Positions 27,867 to 37,449 of a stretch of DNA of 64,000 nt are shown piece by piece (the stretch's first letter is position 1; every line of letters begins with the position of its first letter). Source of the DNA: Allotamlana fucoidanivorans (lineage in GTDB: Bacteria > Bacteroidota > Bacteroidia > Flavobacteriales > Flavobacteriaceae). Position numbers and translations under genes: made by a program. The notes under the pieces were generated by a model. The model saw only the letters and a list, made by a program, of their open reading frames with translations. It made no database searches and was not told the origin of the DNA. The stretch lies in assembly GCF_006265225.1 (NCBI RefSeq), contig NZ_VDCS01000006.1, forward strand, positions 124,001-188,000, given 5' to 3'.

Positions 27867-30515
27867 TTAATACTTTATCAATTTAACGAAAATCGGTTTC
27901 TCTAGGTTTAGCTTTAAAATATACATACCATTGGGCTTATCAACAATATCTATTAAAAGCTTTCCTGCATTAAGCTGTTGTTTATTCATTACAACTAACT
28001 GTCCGTGCATATTATAAAGTTCAACTTCTACCTGTTTTAAATCAGTAGGGATAAAAACTTCAAACCATCCGTTTGAAGGATTTGGATATGCTTGAATATC
28101 ACTCAAAAAGTCCACTGTCTTTGCTAGCTCACCTTGGCAAGCATCTTTACCTTTTACAACGAGATTATCCCCTTGATTTGCTTCTATATTAAAACTAGAT
28201 TGATAGGTCTCCAAGACCTGAGTACCATTCTTAAATACGCTATATGGCGGAACACCAGTATCAACAGTTACCTGAACAGATTGTTTAACCACCTGAATTT
28301 TACCGGTTAAATTAATGCCACTCGCAATAGTAACCTGATAACACTGCTCAAAATCTTCTCCCTCAACAGTAATACATAAATCATAAGTTCCTGACGGAAG
28401 ATTTTCAATGGTGGTCGTATCTGTGAAATTATAAGTTGCTCCATTAATAGCAGCAACATAATCATAGATTGTATTAGCATTAATAACAATTTTTCCATTT
28501 TGTTTATCAAAACAAGTTTCTCCTACTGTTTCAATGGTGAAATTATCAGCAGATAACTCTAAAGGTCCGGGTATAATTTCAAATGCCGTAATGGATGCTG
28601 AAGCGGCTTCTTGCCCTGCCAACATGCTAACTACATTTAAACGAAGCTTACGGGAAGTTATTACATCAAAATTAACGGTATTGCCAGTACCTATTCTTGA
28701 TCCTACGGCCACTTCCTTCCAAGTTGAATTATCCCAATATTCTAATGTCCAATCTTTAATTTTCGCTAAGGGTTCCTTTAATGTTACTCCCTGAATAGAT
28801 TTATTAATACCCAAATCTAACATCAACCATTCTCCCGATCCAACACCATTGGATTCCCAAAACGTGACATCCTTACCATCATTTGCCAATTTAGCTTCAG
28901 CACTAACTTTTGATGATGATGCCGACATATAACCGCCAAACAAGCGTAACTGTAATTGTGCATCAAATAGCGAATTAGGATACACTTGCTGATCTCGCAG
29001 CTCATCTAACCCTTCATTTTTAAAATAAATTGTCTCTCCAGCACCTACCTGAAAGCCTATAAAATAAGGATATGCAAAAGTATGGGTTCTTCGTTCAGTC
29101 GTGCCAGAGTTAAACCAAAAGTCGTAAAGTCTTGTAGTAAAATTAGCATCATGCTTAAAATTCCAAAAAGTCAAATACGGTCCACTATTAGGGTAGGCAT
29201 TTTCGGCACCACCATTACCCAAAAGCTTTCCTCCTTGAATATTATCCAATAAATTGGAGTAAGGATGATACCCATGGCAATCTATAGATTGATCTATTTG
29301 CATCTCGCAATCAACGAATACAGTGCTTGTTGTACTCCAGCGCATACCAGGACCATGTAACATACCTTTCCTACCGTCGGCAAGACCTTGATCACATGTA
29401 TCTACGCAATTCTCAAAAAGAACACCGTAACTATATTTAGAATAGTAACTTGCGTGCCCGCGTTTCCCATATATATGCACATCTTTTACTGTAACAGCTG
29501 TACTTCTTTCTATCTGAATGCATTCATTCCAATCTTTAAAATCACAATCTCTTATCCATCCGTTTACCACATTTCCAAAATAAACAGATTGCCATGCAGA
29601 ATCAACAATCTCATTGGCATGATGCACAAAAATTTCTGGATAATCTTTCCAGGCACTTGTAAATAAAATATCCTCTACCCCTACTTCGCTTATGGTGTTA
29701 TACGTTTTTAAAACTGTAGTTGAAGATAACGGCATGTTTAGTTGCACAGGGTTTTTAAAGGTTACTTTATTACCTGAAATTTTGGTAATTAGATGTTTTT
29801 CATAAGGGCGAATTCCATTATTACTAATAGCGCCCCAATTAGGGTTAGGCGTTAAACCAGGCATATTAGCTTCTAGGTTAGCCGTGGTTCTTTGATATAA
29901 ATCGACATATTGTCCAACAGATAGGTTGGCTGTGTTCATAACCGTAACTTCAAAGTCACCTTTTCTAATTTCTGCGGTTACTTGGGTAATATCATTTGAA
30001 TCTGTAGTTGATGGTATAAACATAAACCTATAATGAGCTACTCCACTACCAAACTTGTTTTCATTAAATTTATCGGCATAAATTTCTGTGCCACCAGCCC
30101 CCTTTCCAGCTCCTTTTAATACAATATTACTGCCGCTAATGGTAATAGGTTGGGTTTTTGTGGTTTCACTGGACACGATATACCGACCGGCAGGAAAAAA
30201 AACAACGGTGGGTTGGTTACTAGCCTCGGCAGCATCAATAGCGGCTTGAATGGCTGCATCGTCATATCCTGTATCGTTCGGTATTGCTCCATAATCGGTG
30301 ACGCTTATAGTATTCCAACCAGAAACATCTGGCAGTTCCTTTTCTGAGAAATGATAGCCTGTATAAGAGAAATCATTTAGTGTAGCCTCAGACAACTTAC
30401 CGGTTAATTTTTTAGAAGCAAAATCTACCCAAGATGGTGCTTCTGTGTTTTGGGCATAACATACCAAACCCGTTAGAATAAATATAGAATAGATTATTTT
30501 TTTCATAGTCACCAT
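27867..30515 (-). CDS. T9SS-secreted parallel beta-helix protein (DUF4955-like), function unknown
   Basis: The frame gives 882 residues; the signal peptide (MKKIIYSIFILTGLVCYAQ) fits a start at Met4 (ATG at 30504-30506). Residues about 68-510 form a right-handed parallel beta-helix of pectate-lyase-3 type: TDYGAIPNDTGYDDAAIQAA, VVFFPAGRYIVSS, many VxVxDxxI rungs, HGYHPYSNL. This is the architecture of lyases, carrageenases and uncharacterised DUF4955 proteins. Residues about 530-660 look like an F5/8-type C domain (KLANDGKDVTFWESNG, WLMLDLG). The four-cysteine module (about 665-795) and a T9SS type A domain (IQAYPNPSNGWF onward) close it. Placement between two PL24-type lyase genes suggests a secreted polysaccharide-active enzyme. 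No catalytic residues can be named. No PUL operator was found in front of it. Confidence 0.65.
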   Translation of the reverse strand: MVTMKKIIYSIFILTGLVCYAQNTEAPSWVDFASKKLTGKLSEATLNDFSYTGYHFSEKELPDVSGWNTISVTDYGAIPNDTGYDDAAIQAAIDAAEASNQPTVVFFPAGRYIVSSETTKTQPITISGSNIVLKGAGKGAGGTEIYADKFNENKFGSGVAHYRFMFIPSTTDSNDITQVTAEIRKGDFEVTVMNTANLSVGQYVDLYQRTTANLEANMPGLTPNPNWGAISNNGIRPYEKHLITKISGNKVTFKNPVQLNMPLSSTTVLKTYNTISEVGVEDILFTSAWKDYPEIFVHHANEIVDSAWQSVYFGNVVNGWIRDCDFKDWNECIQIERSTAVTVKDVHIYGKRGHASYYSKYSYGVLFENCVDTCDQGLADGRKGMLHGPGMRWSTTSTVFVDCEMQIDQSIDCHGYHPYSNLLDNIQGGKLLGNGGAENAYPNSGPYLTFWNFKHDANFTTRLYDFWFNSGTTERRTHTFAYPYFIGFQVGAGETIYFKNEGLDELRDQQVYPNSLFDAQLQLRLFGGYMSASSSKVSAEAKLANDGKDVTFWESNGVGSGEWLMLDLGINKSIQGVTLKEPLAKIKDWTLEYWDNSTWKEVAVGSRIGTGNTVNFDVITSRKLRLNVVSMLAGQEAASASITAFEIIPGPLELSADNFTIETVGETCFDKQNGKIVINANTIYDYVAAINGATYNFTDTTTIENLPSGTYDLCITVEGEDFEQCYQVTIASGINLTGKIQVVKQSVQVTVDTGVPPYSVFKNGTQVLETYQSSFNIEANQGDNLVVKGKDACQGELAKTVDFLSDIQAYPNPSNGWFEVFIPTDLKQVEVELYNMHGQLVVMNKQQLNAGKLLIDIVDKPNGMYILKLNLEKPIFVKLIKY

Positions 30516-30653
30516 TTACTTGTTCGTGTTACTGTTATAGCAATAAACACGAATACTCTCTAAAATCACACAAAGTTAACATTCGGGAAGCACACAAAAT
30601 TCCTAAAAAAGTGGATAAAAATATTTTTTTGTGCAAATAAGAAGTATAATAAC

Positions 30654-30692
30654 AAGAGGATTGTAAATTCACAGTTAATTTACAATCCTCTT
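30654..30692 (-). terminator. Terminator after the FN3 lipoprotein gene
   Basis: A 16-pair perfect stem (AAGAGGATTGTAAATT / AATTTACAATCCTCTT) with a seven-base loop lies 11 bp past the stop at 30703. It closes the two-gene unit that starts at 33604. Confidence 0.75.
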
Positions 30693-30702
30693 TGCTATAA
30701 AA

Positions 30703-31407
30703 TTACTTTGTTGTAAAACTCCAAACTTGTCCGATTGTAACGCCACCATTACCATCTTTAACAACTATTTTGAAATAATAGGTAGATGCTGCAGTTAACC
30801 CTGTGGCATCATAGGTTGTTGCTGATTGTCCTTCTGATACTTTTGTTGTTGGCTCAGAGTTGGTATCTAAATACACATCATAGCTCAAAGTATCATTATC
30901 TATATCACTAGCTGTCCAACTTAAGGCGGTACTAGTGCCATCAATTTCAGAATCTAATACAGGTGCCACCAACTCTGGTGCAAAAGGCAAATGATTTGAC
31001 TCGCCATCACCTTCGGTTAAAAATTGACTCACTGCGGAATAGGCACTTTCTTCTCCTTTATTATCTCTAGCTTTTAACCTCCAGTAATAGGCTTTTCCTT
31101 TTTCTAAAATTAAAACTCTTGACGTGCCTGAACTTGAAACATCATATGCTAATGCAGCAAAATCATTACTTTCAGATACTTCAACCCGATACGTTATGGT
31201 ATTTCCTTCTTTATCAGTTGAAGCATTCCATTCAAATACAACATTGTTATCAATGCAAAGCGTATTGTTTAACGGGTAAGTTTGTACTGGAACTGTTGGT
31301 GCTGTGTTTGCAGGCTCTGGGTTTGAGCCGGGATCATCATCTCCGCCACCACTACAAGATAAAAAAATACTCGTTAGAATTACTAAATACAAATATGATC
31401 TTTTCAT
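30703..31407 (-). CDS. Surface lipoprotein with two fibronectin type III domains
   Basis: This 234-residue protein has lipobox Cys19 (IFLSC) and a Gly/Asp-rich linker typical of exported Bacteroidota lipoproteins (SGGGDDDPGS). Two FN3-like domains follow (about 40-130 and 140-233), each ending in a YYxRLKAxDNxG or YYFKIVVKDGNG strand. It has no catalytic signature. It begins 1 bp after the stop of the second PL24-type lyase, so the two are translated together. A scaffold or glycan-binding partner of the lyase is likely (inference). Confidence 0.75.
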   Translation of the reverse strand: MKRSYLYLVILTSIFLSCSGGGDDDPGSNPEPANTAPTVPVQTYPLNNTLCIDNNVVFEWNASTDKEGNTITYRVEVSESNDFAALAYDVSSSGTSRVLILEKGKAYYWRLKARDNKGEESAYSAVSQFLTEGDGESNHLPFAPELVAPVLDSEIDGTSTALSWTASDIDNDTLSYDVYLDTNSEPTTKVSEGQSATTYDATGLTAASTYYFKIVVKDGNGGVTIGQVWSFTTK

Positions 31408-31408
31408 T

Positions 31409-33604
31409 TTAATTTTTTATTACTTTAATAAATACTGGTTTCTTTATATTCACTTTCACAAAATATAAACCACTGGGTTTATCTTCTAGGTTAAGCTTTA
31501 ATTTTCCCGAATTAACCTTAAAGCGTTTTGAGATTATCACCTGTGATTGGATATTGTAAACTTCTAAATCTACATAATCCATATCATTGGGCATAAACAG
31601 CTCAAATGCGCCGTTTGTGGGGTTAGGATAAGCCTTCAAATCTTCAAACAAATTAATGGTTTTTGACAGAACACCTTGACAATCTTTAGTCGTTTTTACT
31701 TGAATATCATCACCGTGAGAGACATCTATACTGAAATCAGATTGGTAGGTTTGTAACACTTCCTCTCCATTCTTAATCACTACATAAGGTGCATTGCCTG
31801 ATTGCACAGAAACCACTGCTGATTGTTTACTAATACTAATTTTACCTGTAAGACTTTCTGCTGCCTGAATATTAACCTCAAAGCATTGCTCAAAACTTTT
31901 ACCCACCACATCAATACACAAATTATAGGTGCCAGGGCTTAGGTTATCAATGGTTTTATTTTGTGTAAACCCATAATTAACGCCATTAATAGTAGCTACA
32001 TAATCATGATTGGCCTCTGCGTTAATAACAAGTTTACCATTATTCATTCCTGTACACGTTTCACCCACGGATTGAACTGTAAAATTATTTGGGCTTGTTG
32101 GATCCTTAGGAACAATATCCAAATCAATAATCTGTAAGTATAAAGGCTGGGCATTACCAGTTTTGTTTTCCATTAAATAATAGTAAACCTTACCGTTCTC
32201 TATATGTACAACCCCATGATCAAATGTTCTGCCAGTGGTTGCTTCATAAACACGAGTAAAGTTATTGGTTCCTCCTTCAGCCTGTTCTATAAAAATACGC
32301 TTGCTACTGGTTAACCCAATTAGAAATATACTGTTTCCTGAAGTATATAATGCAGCACCTCCGGCAAAGTCTTCAGACGTAATAAAATCAGTTGCTCCAG
32401 AAGGCTTATAGGTATGTAAATTCTTAGTTACATTATTTTCAAGATCTCTTACCTGACTTATAATATGCACATCTTCATTTGCTGTTACTGTCCAATCAAA
32501 TCCACCAACAATGTATACTTTATTTGCTTGAGTTGTGGTTACATAATCTCCAGGCTCCATAACCTTTATTTCATCTGCATCCCATAAGGGTACAGAAAAA
32601 TCCTCTCCTTTATAGTTTTTCCAACCGGTTGCTCCAGTTTGGTCATCAGAATACGCGTAATACACCCCGTTTTGATATAGGTATTTATCATTATTGTCTT
32701 GAGATCTACGCTGAAAACCAATACGCAATTTCCCGTTAACGTATTTCATATCACCGTAAAGTCCCCAGTTAAAATCAATTCCGGGTTGACTTTTTGCATT
32801 TAACCTATTAAAATCTGTGAAGTCTCCCCAATTACCAGTATTATAATCATATTTTATAAACTTATACATCCCATTATTATTCCCACCTTCACGCATCAAC
32901 ATAAAAAGGTCTCCACCTTCATTTTGAAAAAATCTTGGGTAGGTTAATGACAAGAATTCTGAATTAGCAGCAGATCCAGGCATGCTTAAATGCTTATATC
33001 CTCCGGTACCATTTTGAACAAATTTATCTAAAGTAAAATCGGCATCGGGCAACAATGCCGCATTTTTCACCGAATAAGAATACCTAAAATAATCATTTGC
33101 TAAACTGCCATCAGATGGTCTTGCAGGACTGTAAGAATGCATATCGTATAACAAATGAATGGTACCATCAAGAGGGCTTACACCTACAGCAATTGTGTTG
33201 TGCGATTCACCAATCCAATACTTATTTTGGTACCCCGTATGCCTATGTGGAAATTCTATAGTAGCCATGGTACCTGTTTTGGTATTATACCGGGTTAGCA
33301 TCACATGCCTATCTTCTTTACCTCCTCTATACCAGGTCATAAAAACATAATCACCATACGTCTTTATACAATCACCATGTGCTGAAATATTACGACCAAA
33401 AAAATAATCATAAGGGGCATTATCTCCGGTGTTAGAGGCGCCACTTGTAACTTTACTTCCGTCAAAATGAAGACCGAGATCAGTGATTTTTATTTCTTTT
33501 TCAAGAACTACTTGAGCCTGAGCTATTGCTATACTTGCAAGCCATAAAACCATAAATAAAGTCTTACGCCAGTAGGTTTTAACGTCATTGTTTTTCATAA
33601 GCAC
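31409..33604 (-). CDS. T9SS-secreted PL24-type ulvan lyase (second copy)
   Basis: This 731-residue protein has a signal peptide (about 12-31) and a propeller (about 35-505) that matches the lyase at 24333 nearly block for block: LHFDGSKVTSGASNTG, FPHRHTGYQNKYWIGESHNT, HLLYDMHSYS, LMREGGNNNGMYKF. The rear half differs. In place of Ig-like and discoidin domains it carries the four-cysteine module (about 512-640), then a T9SS type A domain (LKAYPNPTNGAF onward). The two paralogues therefore share a catalytic head on different binding tails, suggesting different attachment to the substrate. It heads a two-gene operon with an operator and a good -7 box. Confidence 0.82.
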   Translation of the reverse strand: MLMKNNDVKTYWRKTLFMVLWLASIAIAQAQVVLEKEIKITDLGLHFDGSKVTSGASNTGDNAPYDYFFGRNISAHGDCIKTYGDYVFMTWYRGGKEDRHVMLTRYNTKTGTMATIEFPHRHTGYQNKYWIGESHNTIAVGVSPLDGTIHLLYDMHSYSPARPSDGSLANDYFRYSYSVKNAALLPDADFTLDKFVQNGTGGYKHLSMPGSAANSEFLSLTYPRFFQNEGGDLFMLMREGGNNNGMYKFIKYDYNTGNWGDFTDFNRLNAKSQPGIDFNWGLYGDMKYVNGKLRIGFQRRSQDNNDKYLYQNGVYYAYSDDQTGATGWKNYKGEDFSVPLWDADEIKVMEPGDYVTTTQANKVYIVGGFDWTVTANEDVHIISQVRDLENNVTKNLHTYKPSGATDFITSEDFAGGAALYTSGNSIFLIGLTSSKRIFIEQAEGGTNNFTRVYEATTGRTFDHGVVHIENGKVYYYLMENKTGNAQPLYLQIIDLDIVPKDPTSPNNFTVQSVGETCTGMNNGKLVINAEANHDYVATINGVNYGFTQNKTIDNLSPGTYNLCIDVVGKSFEQCFEVNIQAAESLTGKISISKQSAVVSVQSGNAPYVVIKNGEEVLQTYQSDFSIDVSHGDDIQVKTTKDCQGVLSKTINLFEDLKAYPNPTNGAFELFMPNDMDYVDLEVYNIQSQVIISKRFKVNSGKLKLNLEDKPSGLYFVKVNIKKPVFIKVIKN

Positions 33605-33636
33605 TCTTTTTTTTGCAATTATTCAATTTGAGGCTC

Positions 33637-33686
33637 TAAAAATAGAAATATAAAACCGAGAAACTATCATGTACTATACTGCCCCA
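33637..33686 (-). promoter_or_regulatory. Promoter with PUL direct-repeat operator, second PL24-type lyase
   Basis: The coding-strand units are TGGGGCAGTA (33677-33686) and TAGTACATGA (33667-33676). The -7 box TATTTTTA (33637-33644) follows after exactly 22 bp and lies 32 bp before the ATG. Confidence 0.6.
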
Positions 33687-33776
33687 CGTAACACAAATAC
33701 CTTAAAGCACTTAGAGGTAATTTAAAAGCCTTTTACTCATATACGGAAACATTGACACTTGGATTGCGCTTTCTAA

Positions 33777-34091
33777 TTATTCCATAAAAAACAATTCTTC
33801 CAAAGGCACAGAAACGGGCGAATTATCAGGATTGGTTTCCATAATATCGGCCATATACGCCCACCATTTTTGTACAATGGGGTTATCTGCTAAATCTTGA
33901 GACCCACCATTGCCCGAAACCTTTTGAAATGCAAACAATGTGTTAGTTTCTTCATCTAAAAATATGGAATACTCACTCACACCGGCATCTTTAAGTAACT
34001 GCTTGAGTTCAGGCCATAGGGCATCATGTCGCGCTTTATAAGCTTCTTTTTGCCTTGGATTGAGTTTCATTTTAAAGGCTAATCTTTGCAT
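33777..34091 (-). CDS. rhaM: L-rhamnose mutarotase
   Basis: This 104-residue protein has the normal family length. It matches RhaM from end to end: RLAFKMKLNP, RHDALWPEL with the catalytic His22 (the same number as in E. coli RhaM), SEYSIFLDEETNTLFAF, VQKWWAYMADIM and NPDNSPVS. It converts alpha- and beta-L-rhamnopyranose in the cytoplasm, feeding isomerisation to rhamnulose. It stands alone between a terminator and the second PL24-type lyase, with no PUL operator, so it may be read through from the gene at 34929 or have a weak promoter near 34100. Confidence 0.96.
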   Translation of the reverse strand: MQRLAFKMKLNPRQKEAYKARHDALWPELKQLLKDAGVSEYSIFLDEETNTLFAFQKVSGNGGSQDLADNPIVQKWWAYMADIMETNPDNSPVSVPLEELFFME

Positions 34092-34131
34092 GGTCTTCGT
34101 GTATAAATTTATTAGTATTATATATTAAAAA

Positions 34132-34166
34132 AAAATCATTCTAACCTTGCCAGCTAGAATGATTTT
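34132..34166 (-). terminator. Terminator between the trefoil-like protein gene and rhaM
   Basis: A 12-pair stem (AAAATCATTCTA / TAGAATGATTTT) with an 11-base loop is followed on the minus strand by further T residues. It lies 26 bp past the stop at 34192. Confidence 0.75.
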
Positions 34167-34191
34167 AAGTTATGTTTTAGAAAAATTATTC

Positions 34192-34929
34192 TTATTGTTT
34201 TACAATTTTCTTAGAAAAACTTCCGTTTTCTCCTTGTAATTTTACAATGTACATACCAGAAGCTAAGCCACTTACGTTTAAGCTAATAGCAGACTCTCCT
34301 TGTAAAGATTGCGTCAGCACTACGTTACCCAACAAAGAGTACACTGATACTTTGTTTACACTAGCAGTTAGACCTTTAATATCTAATATGTTGTTTACCG
34401 GGTTAGAAATGAAAATTGAACTGGTATCAAATTTTTCGTTGCTTAAAACAGGCTCTGAGGTTTCAAGAACCCAATGAGCGCTTGTATCAGTACCAGCATC
34501 ATCCTTAAGCAACTTAAGAGCACCATCAGAACTATTCCACTGCATGAGCATAGCTCCATTATCTCGTAGATAAAATTGATAAGTATCAGAACCTAAACTA
34601 ACAGCTGTCCAAACTTTATCTACGTCTCCTGCAGGTGGTGCTTTTGTGGTATGAACTGTTGTTCTAGTACTTCCTACACCTCTCATTATACCCCTATTTT
34701 CGCTATCAATATTCCAATAACTACCACTTTCAACAAGATAAAATTTAAAATCATCGCCTCCTGTATAGACCCCCATCTCATAAGTATCTGTATTAGGTCC
34801 CTTTAGGTACTCGCCAGTGGCTACGTTTTTTATGTACACAAGTTGCCCACTTACAATTTGCCCTTGCACCTGCAAAGCAAACATAGTTAACATTAAAAAT
34901 GCAGAAATTTTTAAAGTAATTTTTTTCAT
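34192..34929 (-). CDS. Small T9SS-secreted protein with ricin/beta-trefoil-like domain
   Basis: This 245-residue protein has a signal peptide (about 1-23). Residues about 28-155 show trefoil-style repeats (QLVYIKNVATGEYLKGP, VDKVWTAVSLGSDTYQFYLRDNGAML), as in ricin-type carbohydrate-binding modules. Residues about 170-245 form a T9SS type A sorting domain (IFISNPVNNILDI...KIVKQ). There is no enzymatic domain. It is probably a free-standing surface or secreted glycan-binding protein. Monocistronic, with its own operator and terminator. Confidence 0.65.
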   Translation of the reverse strand: MKKITLKISAFLMLTMFALQVQGQIVSGQLVYIKNVATGEYLKGPNTDTYEMGVYTGGDDFKFYLVESGSYWNIDSENRGIMRGVGSTRTTVHTTKAPPAGDVDKVWTAVSLGSDTYQFYLRDNGAMLMQWNSSDGALKLLKDDAGTDTSAHWVLETSEPVLSNEKFDTSSIFISNPVNNILDIKGLTASVNKVSVYSLLGNVVLTQSLQGESAISLNVSGLASGMYIVKLQGENGSFSKKIVKQ

Positions 34930-34958
34930 AAGTATTTAGTTTTAAAGTTTTTAATACT

Positions 34959-35008
34959 CAATATTAATTATAAACACCCTAAATAGCATCCTGTAGTATC
35001 CTGTAAAC
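34959..35008 (-). promoter_or_regulatory. Promoter with PUL direct-repeat operator, trefoil-like protein gene
   Basis: The coding-strand units are GTTTACAGGA (34999-35008) and TACTACAGGA (34989-34998), two well-matched halves. The -7 box TAATATTG (34959-34966, 5 of 6) follows after exactly 22 bp. Confidence 0.65.
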
Positions 35009-35100
35009 CAATAAAAACTATTCATTTGCACCTTACATTGACCTCCATATGTTTTTTAAAAGCCCCTAAATTGCGACTTCTTTGCGCTGGTGATGCATTT

Positions 35101-37275
35101 CTAATTAACAGAAAGTTTTACCTTTTTTAAATCTTTTTCTAAAGACGATCCTCCCAATGAAATGGTAAAGGTTCCTGGCTCCACAACCTTTTTCATTTGC
35201 TGGTTTAAAATATTTAATTCATTAAACCCTAAATTAAAACGCACCGTTTTAGTTTCTCCTGGCTTTAGTGTTATCCGCTCAAAGCCTTTCAATAACTTTA
35301 AATATCTACCTACCGATGCAAAATCGTCACGCACATATAGCTGTACTACTTCATCACCTTCTCTATCACCTGTGTTGGTAACATCAATAGCCACTGTTGT
35401 TGAACCTTTAACACTAATAGTAGCTTGTTCTAATTTAGGTTCACCATAGCTAAATGTGGTATAACTTAATCCGTAGCCAAATGGATATAAGGGTGATTTA
35501 TCACTAAAACGATACTTCCCTTTTCCAGAGCCTATAAAGTCAGGACGCTCCAAATAAGTAACAGGCACTTGTCCTACAGAGCGCGGAAAAGACATGGTTA
35601 ATTTACCACCGGGGTTAACATCGCCAAAAAGAACATTAGCAACAGCATCTCCAGCTCGCATACCGCCATACCATGTTTCAAGTACAGATGGTATATTCTC
35701 AGCGATATAATTTATACTTAATGGACGACCATTAATCAAGACCACAATTACAGGTTTTCCTGTTTTATGAATGGCTTCTACCAATTCGTTTTGAACCCCA
35801 TACAAATCAAGATTTGAACGGTCGCCGCCTTCACCACATGTTCTATGCGAACTCCCCACAACTAACACTACAGCATCAGATTCTTCTACAGCAGATACAG
35901 CTGCCGGAAATCCTTCTTTTGAAAAACTATCAATATCACAACCTTTAGCGTAGTTTATTTTTACTCTATCACCTACTTTTTTCTTTAAACCATCAAGAAC
36001 CGAAACATAGTATGGTGGCAATCCTGAATACCCGCCTAATAGTTTATACGTTCCCTTTTTGGGTCTTTCTTCGTGCGCATTCGGACCAATAACTGCTAGT
36101 GATTTTATCTTTGATACATCCAGAGGTAAAAGATTATTGTCATTTTTTAACATGATTATAGATTTTTCGGCCATTTCCAAAGCAAACTCCCGATGCTCAT
36201 CACGACCAGCATTTACGGTTTCTGGATCAATGTCTTTTGGTTCTGAATCAAACAAACCTAATTTATATTTTGCGGTCAAATTACGAGATACGGCTTTATC
36301 TATATATTTCATTAATGAAGGATCTTGCATCACGGTATCCTTCAAAACATTAGCGTGATAGGTTGCTAGTTTTTCGTTTTTCCCTATAACCAAATCCATG
36401 TCCACACCTGCTTTTAATCCTAAGATAGCCGCTTTAGTTCTGGTTTCAGCAATAAAATGCATGGTTTCCAACCTGCCAACGTCATTATTATCAGAAACAA
36501 TAAATCCATCAAAACCTAGTTCATTTCTCAAGATATCCTTTAACAACCAAGTATTCATATGGCAAGGTACACCGTTAAAATCCTGATGTCCTGGCATAAC
36601 AGAACCTACCTTAGCCTCCTTTACAGCCGCTTCAAAAGATGGCAAGTAAACTTCACGCAAACGACGTTCAGACATATCGCTAAACCCTCCATTTATACCA
36701 CGACGGTTTTCAGGGTATCCAACAAAATGCTTAGCCGTTGCTATAACATGATTTTCATCAAATTGCTCATTACCGGTGCCTTGTAAACCTTGAATAAATG
36801 CAACCCCCATTCGTGACACTAGATAAGGATCTTCACCATACGACTCTTCAACACGACCGTAGCGCGCATCTCCGGCATAAACATCTAGATTAGGCGAATA
36901 ACAATGTGTAACCCCTAAAGCACGCGCTTCTAAGGCTGTTTGTGAAGCCATTTTTTTGATTAACTCAGGTTCCCATGTGGAAGCACAAGCCACTGCCTGA
37001 GGATAGACAGTTGTATTACCATAATAATCAAGAACAAGCCATAATCCATGTAATGCTTCGCCATATTTCATAACAGGAATACCCAATCGTTCATTAGCAG
37101 GTGCATCTTGTGTCATCTCTGCAATTTTTTCTTCAAAAGTCATTTGACTCAGCAATTGTTCTACTTTTTCAGTAATGCCCTGATTTGCATAACTTGAAGG
37201 TTTTTGACGTTTTGATTGCGCTTTACAATTAAATATGCTAGCTGCTATAAAACAAGTAAGCACTATTTTTTTCAT
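35101..37275 (-). CDS. GH3-family beta-glycosidase (beta-xylosidase/beta-glucosidase type)
   Basis: This 724-residue protein has a signal peptide (about 1-19). The N-terminal TIM barrel carries GIPVMKYGEALHG, RYGRVEESYGEDP, AKHFVGYPENRRG and the nucleophile Asp262 in FIVSDNNDV. The alpha/beta sandwich domain (about 375-590) has VGSSHRTCGEGGDRSNLDL, the region that usually supplies the acid/base Glu. A C-terminal Fn3-like domain ends it. It removes terminal beta-xylose or beta-glucose, and xylose is more likely with ulvan. Monocistronic with its own operator. Confidence 0.93.
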   Translation of the reverse strand: MKKIVLTCFIAASIFNCKAQSKRQKPSSYANQGITEKVEQLLSQMTFEEKIAEMTQDAPANERLGIPVMKYGEALHGLWLVLDYYGNTTVYPQAVACASTWEPELIKKMASQTALEARALGVTHCYSPNLDVYAGDARYGRVEESYGEDPYLVSRMGVAFIQGLQGTGNEQFDENHVIATAKHFVGYPENRRGINGGFSDMSERRLREVYLPSFEAAVKEAKVGSVMPGHQDFNGVPCHMNTWLLKDILRNELGFDGFIVSDNNDVGRLETMHFIAETRTKAAILGLKAGVDMDLVIGKNEKLATYHANVLKDTVMQDPSLMKYIDKAVSRNLTAKYKLGLFDSEPKDIDPETVNAGRDEHREFALEMAEKSIIMLKNDNNLLPLDVSKIKSLAVIGPNAHEERPKKGTYKLLGGYSGLPPYYVSVLDGLKKKVGDRVKINYAKGCDIDSFSKEGFPAAVSAVEESDAVVLVVGSSHRTCGEGGDRSNLDLYGVQNELVEAIHKTGKPVIVVLINGRPLSINYIAENIPSVLETWYGGMRAGDAVANVLFGDVNPGGKLTMSFPRSVGQVPVTYLERPDFIGSGKGKYRFSDKSPLYPFGYGLSYTTFSYGEPKLEQATISVKGSTTVAIDVTNTGDREGDEVVQLYVRDDFASVGRYLKLLKGFERITLKPGETKTVRFNLGFNELNILNQQMKKVVEPGTFTISLGGSSLEKDLKKVKLSVN

Positions 37276-37306
37276 TAATACAGTATTTGTTTAGGTATTG
37301 ATTTAC

Positions 37307-37356
37307 CAAATATAATTGAGCAAATTCAACTTCATATCCTGTACTGTGCTGCAATC
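37307..37356 (-). promoter_or_regulatory. Promoter with PUL direct-repeat operator, GH3 gene
   Basis: The coding-strand units are GATTGCAGCA (37347-37356) and CAGTACAGGA (37337-37346). A perfect -7 box TATATTTG (37307-37314) follows after exactly 22 bp, 31 bp before the ATG. Confidence 0.65.
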
Positions 37357-37387
37357 TAATAAATCTAACTATCTTTATTATCTAAAA

Positions 37388-37418
37388 AAAGACCAAAACA
37401 AATTATGCCTTGGTCTTT
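37388..37418 (-). terminator. Terminator after susD-like gene
   Basis: A nine-pair stem (AAAGACCAA / TTGGTCTTT) has a 13-base loop and continues into T residues on the minus strand. It lies 32 bp past the stop at 37450 and ends the SusC/SusD transcript. Confidence 0.75.
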
Positions 37419-37449
37419 AAAACTAACTCAAATTAATCAAATTAACACT

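Noticed and set aside
24333-33604. A mobile element explaining the two similar PL24-type genes
   Set aside because: No transposase, terminal inverted repeats or target duplications flank them; their different C-terminal halves indicate older duplication and domain shuffling.
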